Shown here piece by piece: positions 36,155 to 46,288 of a stretch of 64,000 nt of DNA (the stretch's first letter is position 1; each line of letters starts with the position of its first letter). The notes beneath the pieces were generated by a model. The model searched no databases and was not told where the DNA came from. It saw only the letters and a program-made list of their open reading frames with translations. The translations under genes were made by a program, and so were the position numbers. Source of the stretch: Aliikangiella sp. G2MR2-5. GTDB lineage: Bacteria > Pseudomonadota > Gammaproteobacteria > Enterobacterales > Kangiellaceae. The stretch is from contig NZ_JADPQF010000003.1 of NCBI RefSeq assembly GCF_015687155.1, positions 542,823 to 606,822 on the forward strand, read 5' to 3'.

Positions 36155-38705
36155 TCCATCTACACCAAACTCAAGTTCCTTGGATGTTGAAGAAAAAATA
36201 TCTTTAGAGTCCGCTCTTTTTAAAATTACCGAAAGCGCAGTCAACTGTAAATCGATTAGTGAATATGCGGAACGACTTCACAAAATCATTCAGCAATTAA
36301 CCTACGCGGACAACTTTTTTGTTGTCCTTTATAACGGTGAAAAGCATAAACTCAACTTTGTCTATGTTTCTGACAAGTTTGATAGTGAAATTAACTGTGA
36401 GTATTTGAATCGATTGACTGAAGATCAGGCGAGAAGAACTCTTACCGGATATATGTTGAGAACGGGAAGAATGCAGCATTTATCGTTCAATGATATTTGT
36501 ATGTTGGAAGAGAGGAATATTGTCGATTCAGTCGGCAGTCAAAGTCACGACTGGCTGGGGGTACCTCTTATTTTTGATAACCAGATCTTGGGGGGAATGG
36601 TTATTCAAAGCTATCAAGATGATATTACCTACGGACAGCCAGAAGAAGAAATTATGCAATTTATTGCCAGACAGATAGCAATGGTGACTAAAAGCAAGCA
36701 AGCTGAGTTGGCATTGATTGATTCTAATCTGGAGCTTGAAAACCGAGTGAAGGAAAGGACAGAAGCCTTATCAATTGCCAACGAGGCTTTAAAGGCTGAA
36801 ATTCAGGAAAGAAGAAAAAGTCAGCAGGTACAGGCTGCCTTATTTCAGATTACCGAGCTGGTATCTACTTCGGAAAGTTTGCAAGGCTTGTTTTTTGGTG
36901 TTCACAAAGTTATTGACCAGCTGATGTTTGCCAAAAATGAGTTTATAGCGCTTCTATCTGAAGATGATCAGTATATTAACTTTGTTTACTTTGTGGACCA
37001 GTTTGATAGTGAACCACCCGCAAGAAGATATACTCCAAATTCCCAGCCTGCTGGATTGACCGAACAGGTGCTGGATAGCGGAGAGTCCTTTTTATATTTT
37101 CGTGGTCAATCAGGACCACAGGAGATAGCAGGAAAAAGAGCAAGTGAGAGTTGGTTGGGCGTACCATTAAAAGATAAAAATAAGGTATTCGGCGTGCTCG
37201 CTATTCAAAGTTACGATAAAGAGCGAGTTTATACTCGTGATGACCAATTAATTTTAATGACCATCGGGCAACAGGTAGCAACAGCAATTTTACGCAAAAA
37301 AGATGCAGACTCGTTAAAAGATGCGCATGAAACGCTTGAGAGAAGGGTTAAAGAAAGAACTCATGAGTTAGAGAAAACGATTGAAAGAAGGAAAGTCGTT
37401 GAAGAACAGCTAGCTTATGAAAGCCTTCACGACTCGCTAACCGGACTTCCCAATCGTTTACAGCTTACCGGGGCGTTAAGTCGAACTTTAAAAGAAGGTC
37501 GACGCCAGCAAGACGGTGTCCTGGCTCTTTTATTCCTGGATCTGGATCGTTTCAAGATCATTAATGATAGTCTTGGTCATCATATTGGCGATCTTTTTCT
37601 CGTTGAAGTATCCAAAAGGCTACAAAGTTGCGTTCGAAGTGATGATCTGGTTGCAAGGCTGGGAGGTGATGAATTTTGTATTTTGATGCCAAGTATATCT
37701 AAGTCATCTGTAGCACTTGCTTTGTGTGCCAGAATTCTAAAAGAACTAAAGAAACCGCTGGAAGTAGAAGGTCATTCACTGATTACCAGCGCCAGCATTG
37801 GCATCCGTTTGGCGAATAATGCGGAAGACTCACCTGAGCTAGTAATGAGTGATGCCGATGCAGCGATGTATCAGGCAAAACATCAGGGAAAAAATCAGTT
37901 CTGCCTATTCGATGCCAACATTAAAGAGTTGGTTACAACTCGAATGAAAATGGAGCGAGATCTGCGAATTGCCGTTGAAACCAGAGCTCTTTATCTGGTT
38001 TATCAACCGGTAGTTAACGTAATAAGTGAGGAAACGGTAGGGTTTGAAGCTTTAATTCGTTGGAAGCATCCTGAACAAGGCTTCATTAGCCCCGAGATTT
38101 TTATTAGCATTGCAGAAGAAACCGGGTTGATAGTTGATATCGGTGAGCAGGTTATAGAGATGGCCTGTCGAAAAATTGCTGAACTGAAAGCGAAAGTAGG
38201 AAAGCGACGTATCTATGTCAATGTCAATGTGTCTGCAGTACAAATACTTTCACGAACCCTTGATGACGTTATTCGGCGTAAATTAAGTCAATATGAAATT
38301 GAACCAGAAAACCTGAACGTAGAGATTACCGAAAGTATTTTGATTGAAGATTACAAGGCGGCACTCAATTTTGTCCGTGAACTCAAATCTATGGGGATCA
38401 AAGTTTATCTGGATGATTTCGGGACCGGCTATTCTTCTTTAAGCTATCTTCATCACTTTCCTTTTGATGCGATAAAACTTGATCGATCATTCATCAAAGA
38501 CCTTAGTACAAATCGCAGCAATAAAGCAATTGTTGAAGCTATCGCAACTTTGTCTAGCAATCTTGGAATAGAAGCCGTCGCTGAAGGCGTTGAAGAAGAA
38601 GAACAGTTGATAGCGCTTAGAAATATGGGATATCCAACGGCACAGGGATTTTACTTTTCTAAACCAGTAGAAGCAGATAAGATTTTTGCGCTTTTGCAAG
38701 TATAA
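36147..38705 (+). CDS. GAF-GAF-GGDEF-EAL c-di-GMP protein coupled to motAB
   Basis: 852 residues, no membrane segment. Two homologous GAF-like domains (about 15-185 and 230-395), each followed by a coiled-coil linker (NRVKERTEALSIANEAL; RRVKERTHELEKTIERR), then GGDEF with intact GGDEF at 506-510 and EAL with GFEALIRW, VEITES, DDFGTGYSSL and EGVE all kept. Both synthase and phosphodiesterase activity are possible; commonly such proteins act mainly as phosphodiesterases. Start TTG overlaps motB, so it is translationally coupled with the stator genes. It stops 2 bp before the convergent rsgA stop. Confidence 0.88.
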   Translation: MTSPSTPNSSSLDVEEKISLESALFKITESAVNCKSISEYAERLHKIIQQLTYADNFFVVLYNGEKHKLNFVYVSDKFDSEINCEYLNRLTEDQARRTLTGYMLRTGRMQHLSFNDICMLEERNIVDSVGSQSHDWLGVPLIFDNQILGGMVIQSYQDDITYGQPEEEIMQFIARQIAMVTKSKQAELALIDSNLELENRVKERTEALSIANEALKAEIQERRKSQQVQAALFQITELVSTSESLQGLFFGVHKVIDQLMFAKNEFIALLSEDDQYINFVYFVDQFDSEPPARRYTPNSQPAGLTEQVLDSGESFLYFRGQSGPQEIAGKRASESWLGVPLKDKNKVFGVLAIQSYDKERVYTRDDQLILMTIGQQVATAILRKKDADSLKDAHETLERRVKERTHELEKTIERRKVVEEQLAYESLHDSLTGLPNRLQLTGALSRTLKEGRRQQDGVLALLFLDLDRFKIINDSLGHHIGDLFLVEVSKRLQSCVRSDDLVARLGGDEFCILMPSISKSSVALALCARILKELKKPLEVEGHSLITSASIGIRLANNAEDSPELVMSDADAAMYQAKHQGKNQFCLFDANIKELVTTRMKMERDLRIAVETRALYLVYQPVVNVISEETVGFEALIRWKHPEQGFISPEIFISIAEETGLIVDIGEQVIEMACRKIAELKAKVGKRRIYVNVNVSAVQILSRTLDDVIRRKLSQYEIEPENLNVEITESILIEDYKAALNFVRELKSMGIKVYLDDFGTGYSSLSYLHHFPFDAIKLDRSFIKDLSTNRSNKAIVEAIATLSSNLGIEAVAEGVEEEEQLIALRNMGYPTAQGFYFSKPVEADKIFALLQV

Positions 38706-38707
38706 GG

Positions 38708-39706
38708 TTACTTGTCTTTCGCCAGCAAAATCTTGCAGTAGTTATTCCAGCGTTGCTGATAAATTTTGTTATCTTTCACTGCCTGAATGATAGAGCAACC
38801 AGGCTCATTGATGTGACTGCAGTCTCTGAATTTGCAAGTACTTAGGTAGGGTTGGAATTCAACAAATCCACTGACAATATCCTCTGGTTCAAGATGCCAT
38901 AACCCAAATTCCCTGACTCCTGGAGAGTCCACAATAAAACCATCATTTTGCTCGAAGAAAAATAGCTTCGACGCTGTGGTTGTGTGTTGTCCTAGCCTGG
39001 AGTTCTCCGATACTTTGTTAACCAGGCTCTCCTGTTGAGGAAAGAGACTATTAATGAGTGATGATTTCCCCACCCCTGACTGGCCGACAAAAATACTCTG
39101 AGAGTTTTTAAGTTTCTCAGACAACTCATTAATTCCCAGATTGTTTTTGGCACAGGTTTTCAATACCGGATAGCCCAAAGATTGATAAATTGGCAATTGA
39201 CTCTCTATTGCCTGAGCAGATATTTCTGCGCAAAGATCCCATTTATTGAAAATGATGGTTGCCTTTAACTGGGCATTATTTACCGCTACCAGGTAGCGGT
39301 CGAGTAAAACCGAGGAGAAGTCGGGTAAAGGGGCCGTTACGATAAAAACCTGCTCAATATTGGCAACAATCGGCTTTACGCCCTGATGTTGCGCAGGACG
39401 CGTCAACACCGAGTTACGCTCATACATAGCTTCGACAATACCCTGATTGTTTGGATCGAGACGGAAACTGACTTTATCCCCCGGAACAGGCGCCCCCAGG
39501 TTTTGCCTTAAGAAGCAGCGGTATTGCTGGTGTTCGCCTAAAGATAGAACATCGGCTTGCTCGCCAAAACGACTAATAATTATCCCGTCTCTGGCTTCAG
39601 ATAGATCGGATAACTCTGGGGGCTTGTCTGTCTTCTTCAGCCTTTGTCGTTGCTTTTGTGCTACCTGACGTTTTTGTCTGTGGGTTAATTTATCTCGTTT
39701 GGCCAA
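38708..39706 (-). CDS. rsgA: Ribosome small subunit-dependent GTPase RsgA
   Basis: 332-residue circularly permuted GTPase in 30S maturation: OB domain at about 40-110, then G4 FNKWD, G1 GQSGVGKSSLI, G3 DSPGVREFG in permuted order, and a C-terminal zinc site C-x5-C-x-H-x6-C (CKFRDCSHINEPGC). N-terminal basic extension. Divergent from orn with 190 bp between, the usual arrangement. Confidence 0.97.
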   Translation of the reverse strand: MAKRDKLTHRQKRQVAQKQRQRLKKTDKPPELSDLSEARDGIIISRFGEQADVLSLGEHQQYRCFLRQNLGAPVPGDKVSFRLDPNNQGIVEAMYERNSVLTRPAQHQGVKPIVANIEQVFIVTAPLPDFSSVLLDRYLVAVNNAQLKATIIFNKWDLCAEISAQAIESQLPIYQSLGYPVLKTCAKNNLGINELSEKLKNSQSIFVGQSGVGKSSLINSLFPQQESLVNKVSENSRLGQHTTTASKLFFFEQNDGFIVDSPGVREFGLWHLEPEDIVSGFVEFQPYLSTCKFRDCSHINEPGCSIIQAVKDNKIYQQRWNNYCKILLAKDK

Positions 39707-39893
39707 ACCAATGCTCGTAAGGTTATTTTGCCCGGACTTGATATTGCCTTGGGCTTAATTTGCTGAATATTATATACTATCTTTACTGGATGGCTATTTA
39801 CAGCCGGTGTTTTTTCCAGAATATTCAATATAATAGTGCAACATCATGGCTTCATTTAGCATACAAGCAAAGCATTACTGCAGGAGATAATGG

Positions 39894-40439
39894 GTGCAAA
39901 AAAGTGACAATCTAATCTGGATCGATCTGGAAATGACTGGACTGGATCCGGATAAAGAAAGAATTATTGAAATCGCCACCATTGTCACGGATAAGGACTG
40001 CAATATACTTGCTGAGGGGCCGGTGATGGCGGTGAACCAGCCGCAAGGTATCCTGGATGCTATGGATGAATGGTGTACGACGCATCATGGTCAATCCGGT
40101 CTAACTCAGCGGGTTATTGAAAGTCAGATAAGTGAAGCCGAAGCAGAACAGAAAACATTGGAGTTTTTAGCGCAATGGGTTCCTGCGGGAATGTCGCCCA
40201 TGTGTGGCAATAGTATTGGACAAGATAGGCGTTTTCTGGTGCGTTATATGCCGAAGTTGAATGATTTTTTTCATTATCGAAACCTTGATGTGAGTTCAGT
40301 TAAAGAACTCGCGGTTCGCTGGAAGCCTGAAATAATGAAAGGGCTTAAAAAGAAAAATCAACATCTTGCGATAGAAGATATACGCGAGTCGATTGCCGAG
40401 TTACTCTATTATCGCGAGCATTTTATTAATCTCGAGTAA
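39894..40439 (+). CDS. orn: Oligoribonuclease
   Basis: 181-residue DEDDh 3'-5' exonuclease that degrades 2-nt RNAs, including pGpG from c-di-GMP breakdown. Motifs: [10 protein letters not shown] (D, E), [11 protein letters not shown] (D) and [10 protein letters not shown] (H, D). Start GTG with CAGGAG 7 nt upstream. Its presence is relevant to the many EAL/GGDEF proteins in this window. Confidence 0.97.
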   Translation: MQKSDNLIWIDLEMTGLDPDKERIIEIATIVTDKDCNILAEGPVMAVNQPQGILDAMDEWCTTHHGQSGLTQRVIESQISEAEAEQKTLEFLAQWVPAGMSPMCGNSIGQDRRFLVRYMPKLNDFFHYRNLDVSSVKELAVRWKPEIMKGLKKKNQHLAIEDIRESIAELLYYREHFINLE

Positions 40440-40527
40440 AAACAAATATATAAAAGAGTGCTGCCGAGTCGCCTGACAGGCTGACTCTAATGCGAATTTT
40501 CAAACAGAAATTTCTGGTTGCCAGTTG

Positions 40528-42039
40528 ATGAGATATTCTTCCCCCGATGCAGGTGTCGCCCTCTATTCTGCGTCTCAAATAAGAGATATTGAACTGTCTT
40601 ACGCCAAAAGCGAGCAAAAGGGCACTTATCCTTTGATGGAAGCTGCTGGCAGAGCTGCCTACCAAACCCTAAAACATAATTGGCCAGAAGCTCGTAATAT
40701 ATTGATTTTAACAGGGAAAGGTAATAACGGCGGAGACGGCTTTGTTGTCGCTCGATTGGCAACCGAAGAACGTAAAAGGGTAACTTTGTGTAATTTTTGT
40801 GAGCCGGACAATATCAAGGGGGATGCTCTGATTGCCTATCAAAAATTACATACAAGCGGCATTGCAATCAAATCCTGGGATAAGCTGGACCTGAGCGCTT
40901 TTGACCTTGTTATTGATGCTATGCTGGGGACTGGAATTAAGGGCGCTTTGCGTTCTCCTTTCGATCAGGTGATCGCTCAATTAAACAAAGCTAAGGTGCC
41001 GGTCCTTTCGATTGATATTCCATCCGGGCTTGAAGCAGATACTGGAAGCGTAGTAACTGAAGCGGTTCATGCTGATATGACAGTAACCTATATCGGCCAC
41101 AAGAAAGGGATGTATACAGGAACATCGGCCAATTATCGTGGCAAAGTTAAGCTATTTGATCTCGGAGTTTCAGATAGCTGCTATCAGCAACATGAGTTTA
41201 ATGTGATTGCTGAAAACTGGAATAGCTTAAAGCACAAGCTAAAGCCCCGACTGCCGGCTGCGCATAAAGGAGATCATGGCCGTAGTCTTATTATAGGGGG
41301 CTCAAAAGGAATGTTGGGGGCTGCAGTGCTGGCTGCAAGTGCGGCGGCTCGATGCGGCAGTGGACTTACCTGGGCTATGGTGGAAGAGGGAGCTGCACAG
41401 GTGGTTAGCGCACGGCCTGAAGTGATGGCGCAGGATATCGATTTACCTGACCAGCAGTGTCAGGACTTACTCAAGCGAGCGAGTGTGATTATCGCCGGTC
41501 CTGGTTTAGGCCAGCGAAAAAGAGGCAAGGCGTGGATGCAGTTCTTAAACGAAGAGCTTGAGGCCAGGGATACATTGAAAGTTTACGATGCCGACGCACT
41601 CAACTGGCTGGCAGAAAATCCAAATAAAGATAATAAGCGAGTACTCACTCCTCATCCGGGAGAAGCGGCAAGGCTCCTCAATACTTCACCTGAAGAAGTT
41701 AATCAGGATCGCTTTGCTTCTTGTCAGGCCATTGTTGAGCAATATGGTGGGATCTGTGTGCTCAAGGGCGCTGGTACCATAGTTAGCGACAATACCGGTA
41801 TGACTCTGGTGTGTCCGGTAGGCAATCCAGGAATGGCTACTGGCGGTATGGGAGATGTTCTCTCAGGTATCGTTGGTGCTTTGCTAGCTCAAGGGTTTAG
41901 TCTGTTGGACTCTGCGGCATTAGGTGTTGTTATTCATGGTGAGGCCGCTGACAGGGCTGCGGGGCCAAAAGGTTATTATCGGGGACTATTGGCTGCCGAT
42001 CTCTTTCCCCATTTACCAGCCTTAGTTAATCCGTATTAG
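40528..42039 (+). CDS. nnr: Bifunctional NAD(P)HX epimerase/dehydratase
   Basis: 503-residue fusion: N-terminal NnrE/YjeF epimerase (GKGNNGGDGF, DAMLGTGIKG, SIDIPSGLEADTG) and C-terminal ADP-dependent NnrD dehydratase (KGDHGRSLIIGGS, GPGLGQRKRG, GNPGMATGGMGDVLSGI). Repairs hydrated NADH/NADPH. ATG at 40528 preceded by TTG in frame; weak RBS. tsaE follows after 145 bp. Confidence 0.95.
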   Translation: MRYSSPDAGVALYSASQIRDIELSYAKSEQKGTYPLMEAAGRAAYQTLKHNWPEARNILILTGKGNNGGDGFVVARLATEERKRVTLCNFCEPDNIKGDALIAYQKLHTSGIAIKSWDKLDLSAFDLVIDAMLGTGIKGALRSPFDQVIAQLNKAKVPVLSIDIPSGLEADTGSVVTEAVHADMTVTYIGHKKGMYTGTSANYRGKVKLFDLGVSDSCYQQHEFNVIAENWNSLKHKLKPRLPAAHKGDHGRSLIIGGSKGMLGAAVLAASAAARCGSGLTWAMVEEGAAQVVSARPEVMAQDIDLPDQQCQDLLKRASVIIAGPGLGQRKRGKAWMQFLNEELEARDTLKVYDADALNWLAENPNKDNKRVLTPHPGEAARLLNTSPEEVNQDRFASCQAIVEQYGGICVLKGAGTIVSDNTGMTLVCPVGNPGMATGGMGDVLSGIVGALLAQGFSLLDSAALGVVIHGEAADRAAGPKGYYRGLLAADLFPHLPALVNPY

Positions 42040-42064
42040 ACTAGTCAGCGCAGCCGATAAAAAG

Positions 42065-42091
42065 CAGTAAAGAACAAATATATCTTTACTG
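42065..42091. other. 9-bp perfect hairpin between nnr and tsaE
   Basis: CAGTAAAGA/TCTTTACTG with a 9-nt loop. No U-run follows; possible attenuating or rho-type structure. Confidence 0.45.
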
Positions 42092-42184
42092 TGTTAAAAT
42101 TGCGCCAAAAATCTGTCTTTAAACTCCAGGCAACTGTCAGTGCGTTCAAACAGACACGACAGTTCAGTGTAACTTGAGGTATGT

Positions 42185-42664
42185 ATGGAGCATGGTGTGA
42201 TGAGTGTTCACCTGCCAGACGAAGCTGCGACGCTCAATATAGGAACTATTCTCTCAGAAAACTTACCACCGAAAGCGCTTATCTTTCTTAATGGTAATCT
42301 GGGGGCCGGTAAAACTACCCTGGTTAGAGGCATTCTTAGGGCATCCGGGCATCAAGGAAGCACCAAAAGCCCGACCTATACTTTGGTTGAACCCTATGAA
42401 GTTGAAGACAGGAAGTTTTATCATTTCGACCTCTATCGACTAGCGGACCCTGAAGAGTTGGAATATATTGGTATTCGAGACTATTTGGATGAATCTGCAA
42501 TTTGTCTGGTAGAGTGGCCGGATAAAGGTGAAGGCTTGCTACCAGAGCCCGATTTGACAATAAATTTGGACTATGAAGGCGAAGCTAGAAATATTACACT
42601 GGTGGCAGGTGATTGCCTGTGGGCCAAAGCCTTGCTCAAGTTATTACAAGCAGAACATGGTTGA
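42185..42664 (+). CDS. tsaE: tRNA threonylcarbamoyladenosine biosynthesis ATPase TsaE
   Basis: 159-residue ATPase of the t6A synthesis complex (with TsaB, TsaD). Walker A GNLGAGKTTLVRG, SPTYTLVEPY and the H-F-D-L-Y-R motif, VEWPDKGEG. ATG at 42185 with TTGAGG upstream; an in-frame ATG 15 bp later is also possible. Confidence 0.95.
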   Translation: MEHGVMSVHLPDEAATLNIGTILSENLPPKALIFLNGNLGAGKTTLVRGILRASGHQGSTKSPTYTLVEPYEVEDRKFYHFDLYRLADPEELEYIGIRDYLDESAICLVEWPDKGEGLLPEPDLTINLDYEGEARNITLVAGDCLWAKALLKLLQAEHG

Positions 42665-42865
42665 TTTTTGGATAAAAACTCAGCTGAAAAATAAAAACTG
42701 TATTCAGATTTGATTAATACTGAAGTAACAATAATAAAAGACCGAGAGTGATTTAGCTGTGTAGCGTTGTCGAAAGCTGGAGAAATAATGTAGCCGGCAA
42801 TAAAGTTAAAACTGATTTGTAGCGCATCAGTAAAAAAAGTATTTAGAAGTTGTAAGGGTGTTGAA

Positions 42866-44179
42866 TTGAAGCAAGTACTATTTCAATCATTCATGTTTAA
42901 GCTGGCCTTGCTGTTTTTTTGCAGCTCTGCCGTAGCAGGGGATGTAAAAGGGATCCGTTTTTGGCAGGACCCGGAAAAGACACGACTCGTATTTGATGTT
43001 AGTGAACAGGTCGACTATAAACTTTTTACTTTAGAGGACCCCTACCGACTGGTAGTGGATCTTCAAAATGCGAAATTGAAGACTGAAATTGATACTGTTG
43101 ATGTCCCGCAAGCGCTTGTTAAGAAAGTTCGTGCTAGTCAGTCAAGTGATAAATTACGAGTAGTACTTGATTTAAAGCGAGGAGTTTCTACCAAAGACTT
43201 CCTGCTCAAACCATATCAAGATTATGGACATCGACTGGTTATCGATATTCGAGACAAAAATGCTCAAAAGCCGGTAGTAAAAACGGCATCGTCGGTGATA
43301 AAAGAAAAGAATCGAGACATTATTATCGCGATTGATGCCGGGCATGGCGGAGAAGATCCTGGTGCTTCAGGAAAAAAAGGTACGCGCGAAAAAAATGTGA
43401 CTTTAGCCGTAGCTAAACGACTGGCTGAAAAAATTAACGCACAAAAAGGTTATAAAGCATTTCTCACTCGCAGTGGTGATTACTATGTTGGGCTGGAAGA
43501 AAGAACCCGGCTAGCACGAAATAATCGAGCAGACTTGTTGGTCTCGTTGCACGCTGATGGATTTACCGACTCCAGAGTAAAAGGAGCATCCGTATGGGTT
43601 TTATCGACTCGTGGTGCAAACTCTGAAATGGGTAAGTGGCTGGAGCAAAGAGAGAAAAGTTCTGACTTGCTGGGCGGGGTCGAAAGCTTGCAGAATAAGG
43701 ACCCTCTGGTAGCGAAAGTACTAATAGACCTTTCCATGCACTATTCAATTGGCGAGAGTTTAAAAGCGGGTGAAGAAGTCAGAAAAAAGCTAGCTTCATC
43801 TATGCCCAAAATGCACGGCAAAGGATTAAGAAAAGCTGCTTTTGTGGTTTTAAAGATGCCTGATATTCCTGCAATGTTGGTAGAAATGGCCTTTATTTCT
43901 AATCCGGAAGAAGAAAGGCTATTAAGAACCAGTTCACAGCAAAATAAAATTGCCAATGCGGTCTTCTCAGGAGTACAAAAATATTTCAGGGCTAATGCAC
44001 CAGATGGTACATATATCGCGAGTTTAGGACAGGAGCGATCACATAAAGTAAAAAGAGGAGATACTCTGTCTGAAATTGCTGCCTCATATGGTGTGAGTAT
44101 GAATCAATTGAAAAAACATAATAAATTAACCTCATCCAATTTAAGAATTGGCCAGGTTCTTTCCATTCCTGAGGTTTAA
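42866..44179 (+). CDS. amiB: N-acetylmuramoyl-L-alanine amidase with AMIN and LysM domains
   Basis: 437-residue periplasmic cell-separation amidase: signal peptide ending at AVAGD, AMIN domain at about 25-130, Amidase_3 domain with Zn ligands in IAIDAGHGGEDPGASG, VSLHAD and VEMAFISNPEE, and a C-terminal LysM (VKRGDTLSEIAASYGV). Start TTG with AAGGG upstream. Gene order tsaE-ami-mutL supports amiB. Activity normally needs a LytM-type activator such as EnvC/NlpD, not in this window. Confidence 0.93.
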   Translation: MKQVLFQSFMFKLALLFFCSSAVAGDVKGIRFWQDPEKTRLVFDVSEQVDYKLFTLEDPYRLVVDLQNAKLKTEIDTVDVPQALVKKVRASQSSDKLRVVLDLKRGVSTKDFLLKPYQDYGHRLVIDIRDKNAQKPVVKTASSVIKEKNRDIIIAIDAGHGGEDPGASGKKGTREKNVTLAVAKRLAEKINAQKGYKAFLTRSGDYYVGLEERTRLARNNRADLLVSLHADGFTDSRVKGASVWVLSTRGANSEMGKWLEQREKSSDLLGGVESLQNKDPLVAKVLIDLSMHYSIGESLKAGEEVRKKLASSMPKMHGKGLRKAAFVVLKMPDIPAMLVEMAFISNPEEERLLRTSSQQNKIANAVFSGVQKYFRANAPDGTYIASLGQERSHKVKRGDTLSEIAASYGVSMNQLKKHNKLTSSNLRIGQVLSIPEV

Positions 44180-44181
44180 CC

Positions 44182-46287
44182 TTGGATTTGAACAATAGAA
44201 TCCATTTGCTGGATAACCGGCTCGCGAACCAAATAGCGGCAGGGGAAGTTGTTGAGCGACCGGCTTCGGTGGTTAAAGAGCTAGTCGAGAATAGTATTGA
44301 TTCCGGGGCAACTCGCATCGAAGTGGATGTGGAGCGCGGTGGTACTCGTCTGATAAGGATCACTGATAATGGTAGCGGTATATATAAAGACGATCTTAAA
44401 CTGGCGCTCACCAGACATGCCACCAGTAAAATCAGAACCAATGAAGATCTCCACGCTATAGGTTCTCTCGGTTTTCGAGGCGAGGCGCTGGCGAGTATTA
44501 GCTCTGTTTCTCGGCTAACCTTAACTTCGCGTCCTCAGTCTGAACCGCTCGCGTGGCAGGCAATTGCTCAAGGTCGCGAAATGAACGTTGATATTCAACC
44601 CGCCTCTGCAGCACCAGGAACACGAATTGAGGTAGCGGATCTATTTTATAACACTCCGGCCAGACTTAAATTTTTGCGCACGGAAAAAACTGAATTTAGC
44701 CATGTAGAAGAAGTTTTCAAACAGCATGCCCTGGCAAACTTCGGGACAGCATTTGTTCTCAAGCACAATCATAAAGTCATTAAGCGAGTTCCTGCGGTAA
44801 GAGATAACAGTCAGAAGCTTAAGCGTATCGCGACTATTTGCGGTAAAGGTTTTGCCGATAATGCATTACCATTTCTTTGTGACCATGAAATGATGACAGT
44901 CAGAGGCTGGTTGGGACGTCCTGAATTTCATCGAAGTGAGTCGGATATCCAATATGTTTTTGTGAATGGCCGCCCGATCAAAGACAAAACTGTCAATCAT
45001 GCCATAAGACAAGCCTACGAAGGGCTTCTTCCACCGGGCCGAATGGCGACTTATGTGATATTTATCGAGATGGATGTTTCCAAAGTGGACGTTAATGTCC
45101 ATCCTACCAAACATGAAGTTCGCTTCGATCAACAGCGATTGGTACATGACTTATTGGCGAAAAGCATTTCCGACGCCTTGCAGCCGGAAACTAGCGCCTT
45201 ACTTGTTCAAAACGAAAGTAATCTGAGCCATGGTGCTTCAATTAAGCCCGGTATTTATTCACAGCCTCAATCTGTATTTGAGCTACAAAGCGGTCAATTT
45301 TTTTCAAGCAAAGCTGAACAAATGCCTCCGGGAGAAGGAAGAAACTTTGAAAAAGAAAGCTTTCGAAATGAAAATCTTAAGGAAAATACTTTTTTAAATA
45401 AGAATAAGCCGAGAGGGAGTAGTTGCCAGGAGTCTGAACAAAAGTCATCGTTTTCTTCACCAAAAGTGAATTTCAGAGCAAGTGAAAACCTTTTGAATCG
45501 TGTTGCGGAGAATTTTTCAAGGAGCTACTTTTCTCAAAATCAAATCTCTCAGGGCGAAAGCAAACTTCAGGCTTCTCCTGTTGTTGATAAGTCCGAAACA
45601 ACATCATCTCCAGAATATATTGGCACAAGCTTATCGGTGCCTCCGGAAAATAGCGAGTTTTGGCCGGTTTTTTCTGTCGGAGAAAATATTTGGTTGACCG
45701 AAAAAGAAGGAAAGACTTACGCGTTTAATTCGAGAGAACTTCTACCAGCTTATTTGACCGCTTCGATGACCTGCGTAGGAGAAGTCGTGTCGGTTCCGCT
45801 GCTTTTTCCGCTGCAGCAAAGTTTTGCTCCTGACTGGCTGGAAGATTTCCATTTTCATCAATTACTGGAAAAGTTGGGTTTTATTTGCGAACAGGCTGAC
45901 GCAGAGACATTAACAATTCGAAGTATTCCTTTCTGGCTGGAAGCAGTTGACAATGAACCGCTATTTAATTTTCTAAACCGCTGGTTAGAAAAAGTAGAGT
46001 TTGAAACACTCAGCCAAATAAAACCCGCACAGCTAAGTTCAGATGAATTAACTTCAGAGCAACTCTATTTAAATAAAGCTTCTCAATTCTATGATTGGTT
46101 AGATTTATTGGTTTTAGATAAAGCTTTGGTGAATCGACTCAATCACGCTTATCAAAAAATGATTAAAAATAACGAGTCGAATGAGCTTTTAACCGATGAA
46201 GTGTTTGATATTTATCGACCGATAGAGGCTTCTCTATTTCGAAATCTCTGGACGAAACCGAAAAAAAGTCTTGAAAAAGCGGACTGA
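44182..46287 (+). CDS. mutL: DNA mismatch repair protein MutL
   Basis: 701-residue GHKL ATPase that couples MutS to downstream nicking. N-terminal motifs VKELVENSIDSGATRI, DNGSGIY, GFRGEALASISS and VNVHPTKHEVRF. A long low-complexity Ser/Glu/Asn linker (about 335-500) makes it longer than E. coli MutL. The C-terminal dimerisation domain starts near 505; no DQHAxxE endonuclease motif seen. TTG start 2 bp after the amidase stop, with GAGG upstream. Confidence 0.96.
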   Translation: MDLNNRIHLLDNRLANQIAAGEVVERPASVVKELVENSIDSGATRIEVDVERGGTRLIRITDNGSGIYKDDLKLALTRHATSKIRTNEDLHAIGSLGFRGEALASISSVSRLTLTSRPQSEPLAWQAIAQGREMNVDIQPASAAPGTRIEVADLFYNTPARLKFLRTEKTEFSHVEEVFKQHALANFGTAFVLKHNHKVIKRVPAVRDNSQKLKRIATICGKGFADNALPFLCDHEMMTVRGWLGRPEFHRSESDIQYVFVNGRPIKDKTVNHAIRQAYEGLLPPGRMATYVIFIEMDVSKVDVNVHPTKHEVRFDQQRLVHDLLAKSISDALQPETSALLVQNESNLSHGASIKPGIYSQPQSVFELQSGQFFSSKAEQMPPGEGRNFEKESFRNENLKENTFLNKNKPRGSSCQESEQKSSFSSPKVNFRASENLLNRVAENFSRSYFSQNQISQGESKLQASPVVDKSETTSSPEYIGTSLSVPPENSEFWPVFSVGENIWLTEKEGKTYAFNSRELLPAYLTASMTCVGEVVSVPLLFPLQQSFAPDWLEDFHFHQLLEKLGFICEQADAETLTIRSIPFWLEAVDNEPLFNFLNRWLEKVEFETLSQIKPAQLSSDELTSEQLYLNKASQFYDWLDLLVLDKALVNRLNHAYQKMIKNNESNELLTDEVFDIYRPIEASLFRNLWTKPKKSLEKAD

Positions 46288-46288
46288 T

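Noticed and set aside
38699..38710. Terminator between the GGDEF-EAL gene and rsgA
   Set aside because: The stops are 2 bp apart and no hairpin with U-run exists in the gap; transcripts probably overlap.
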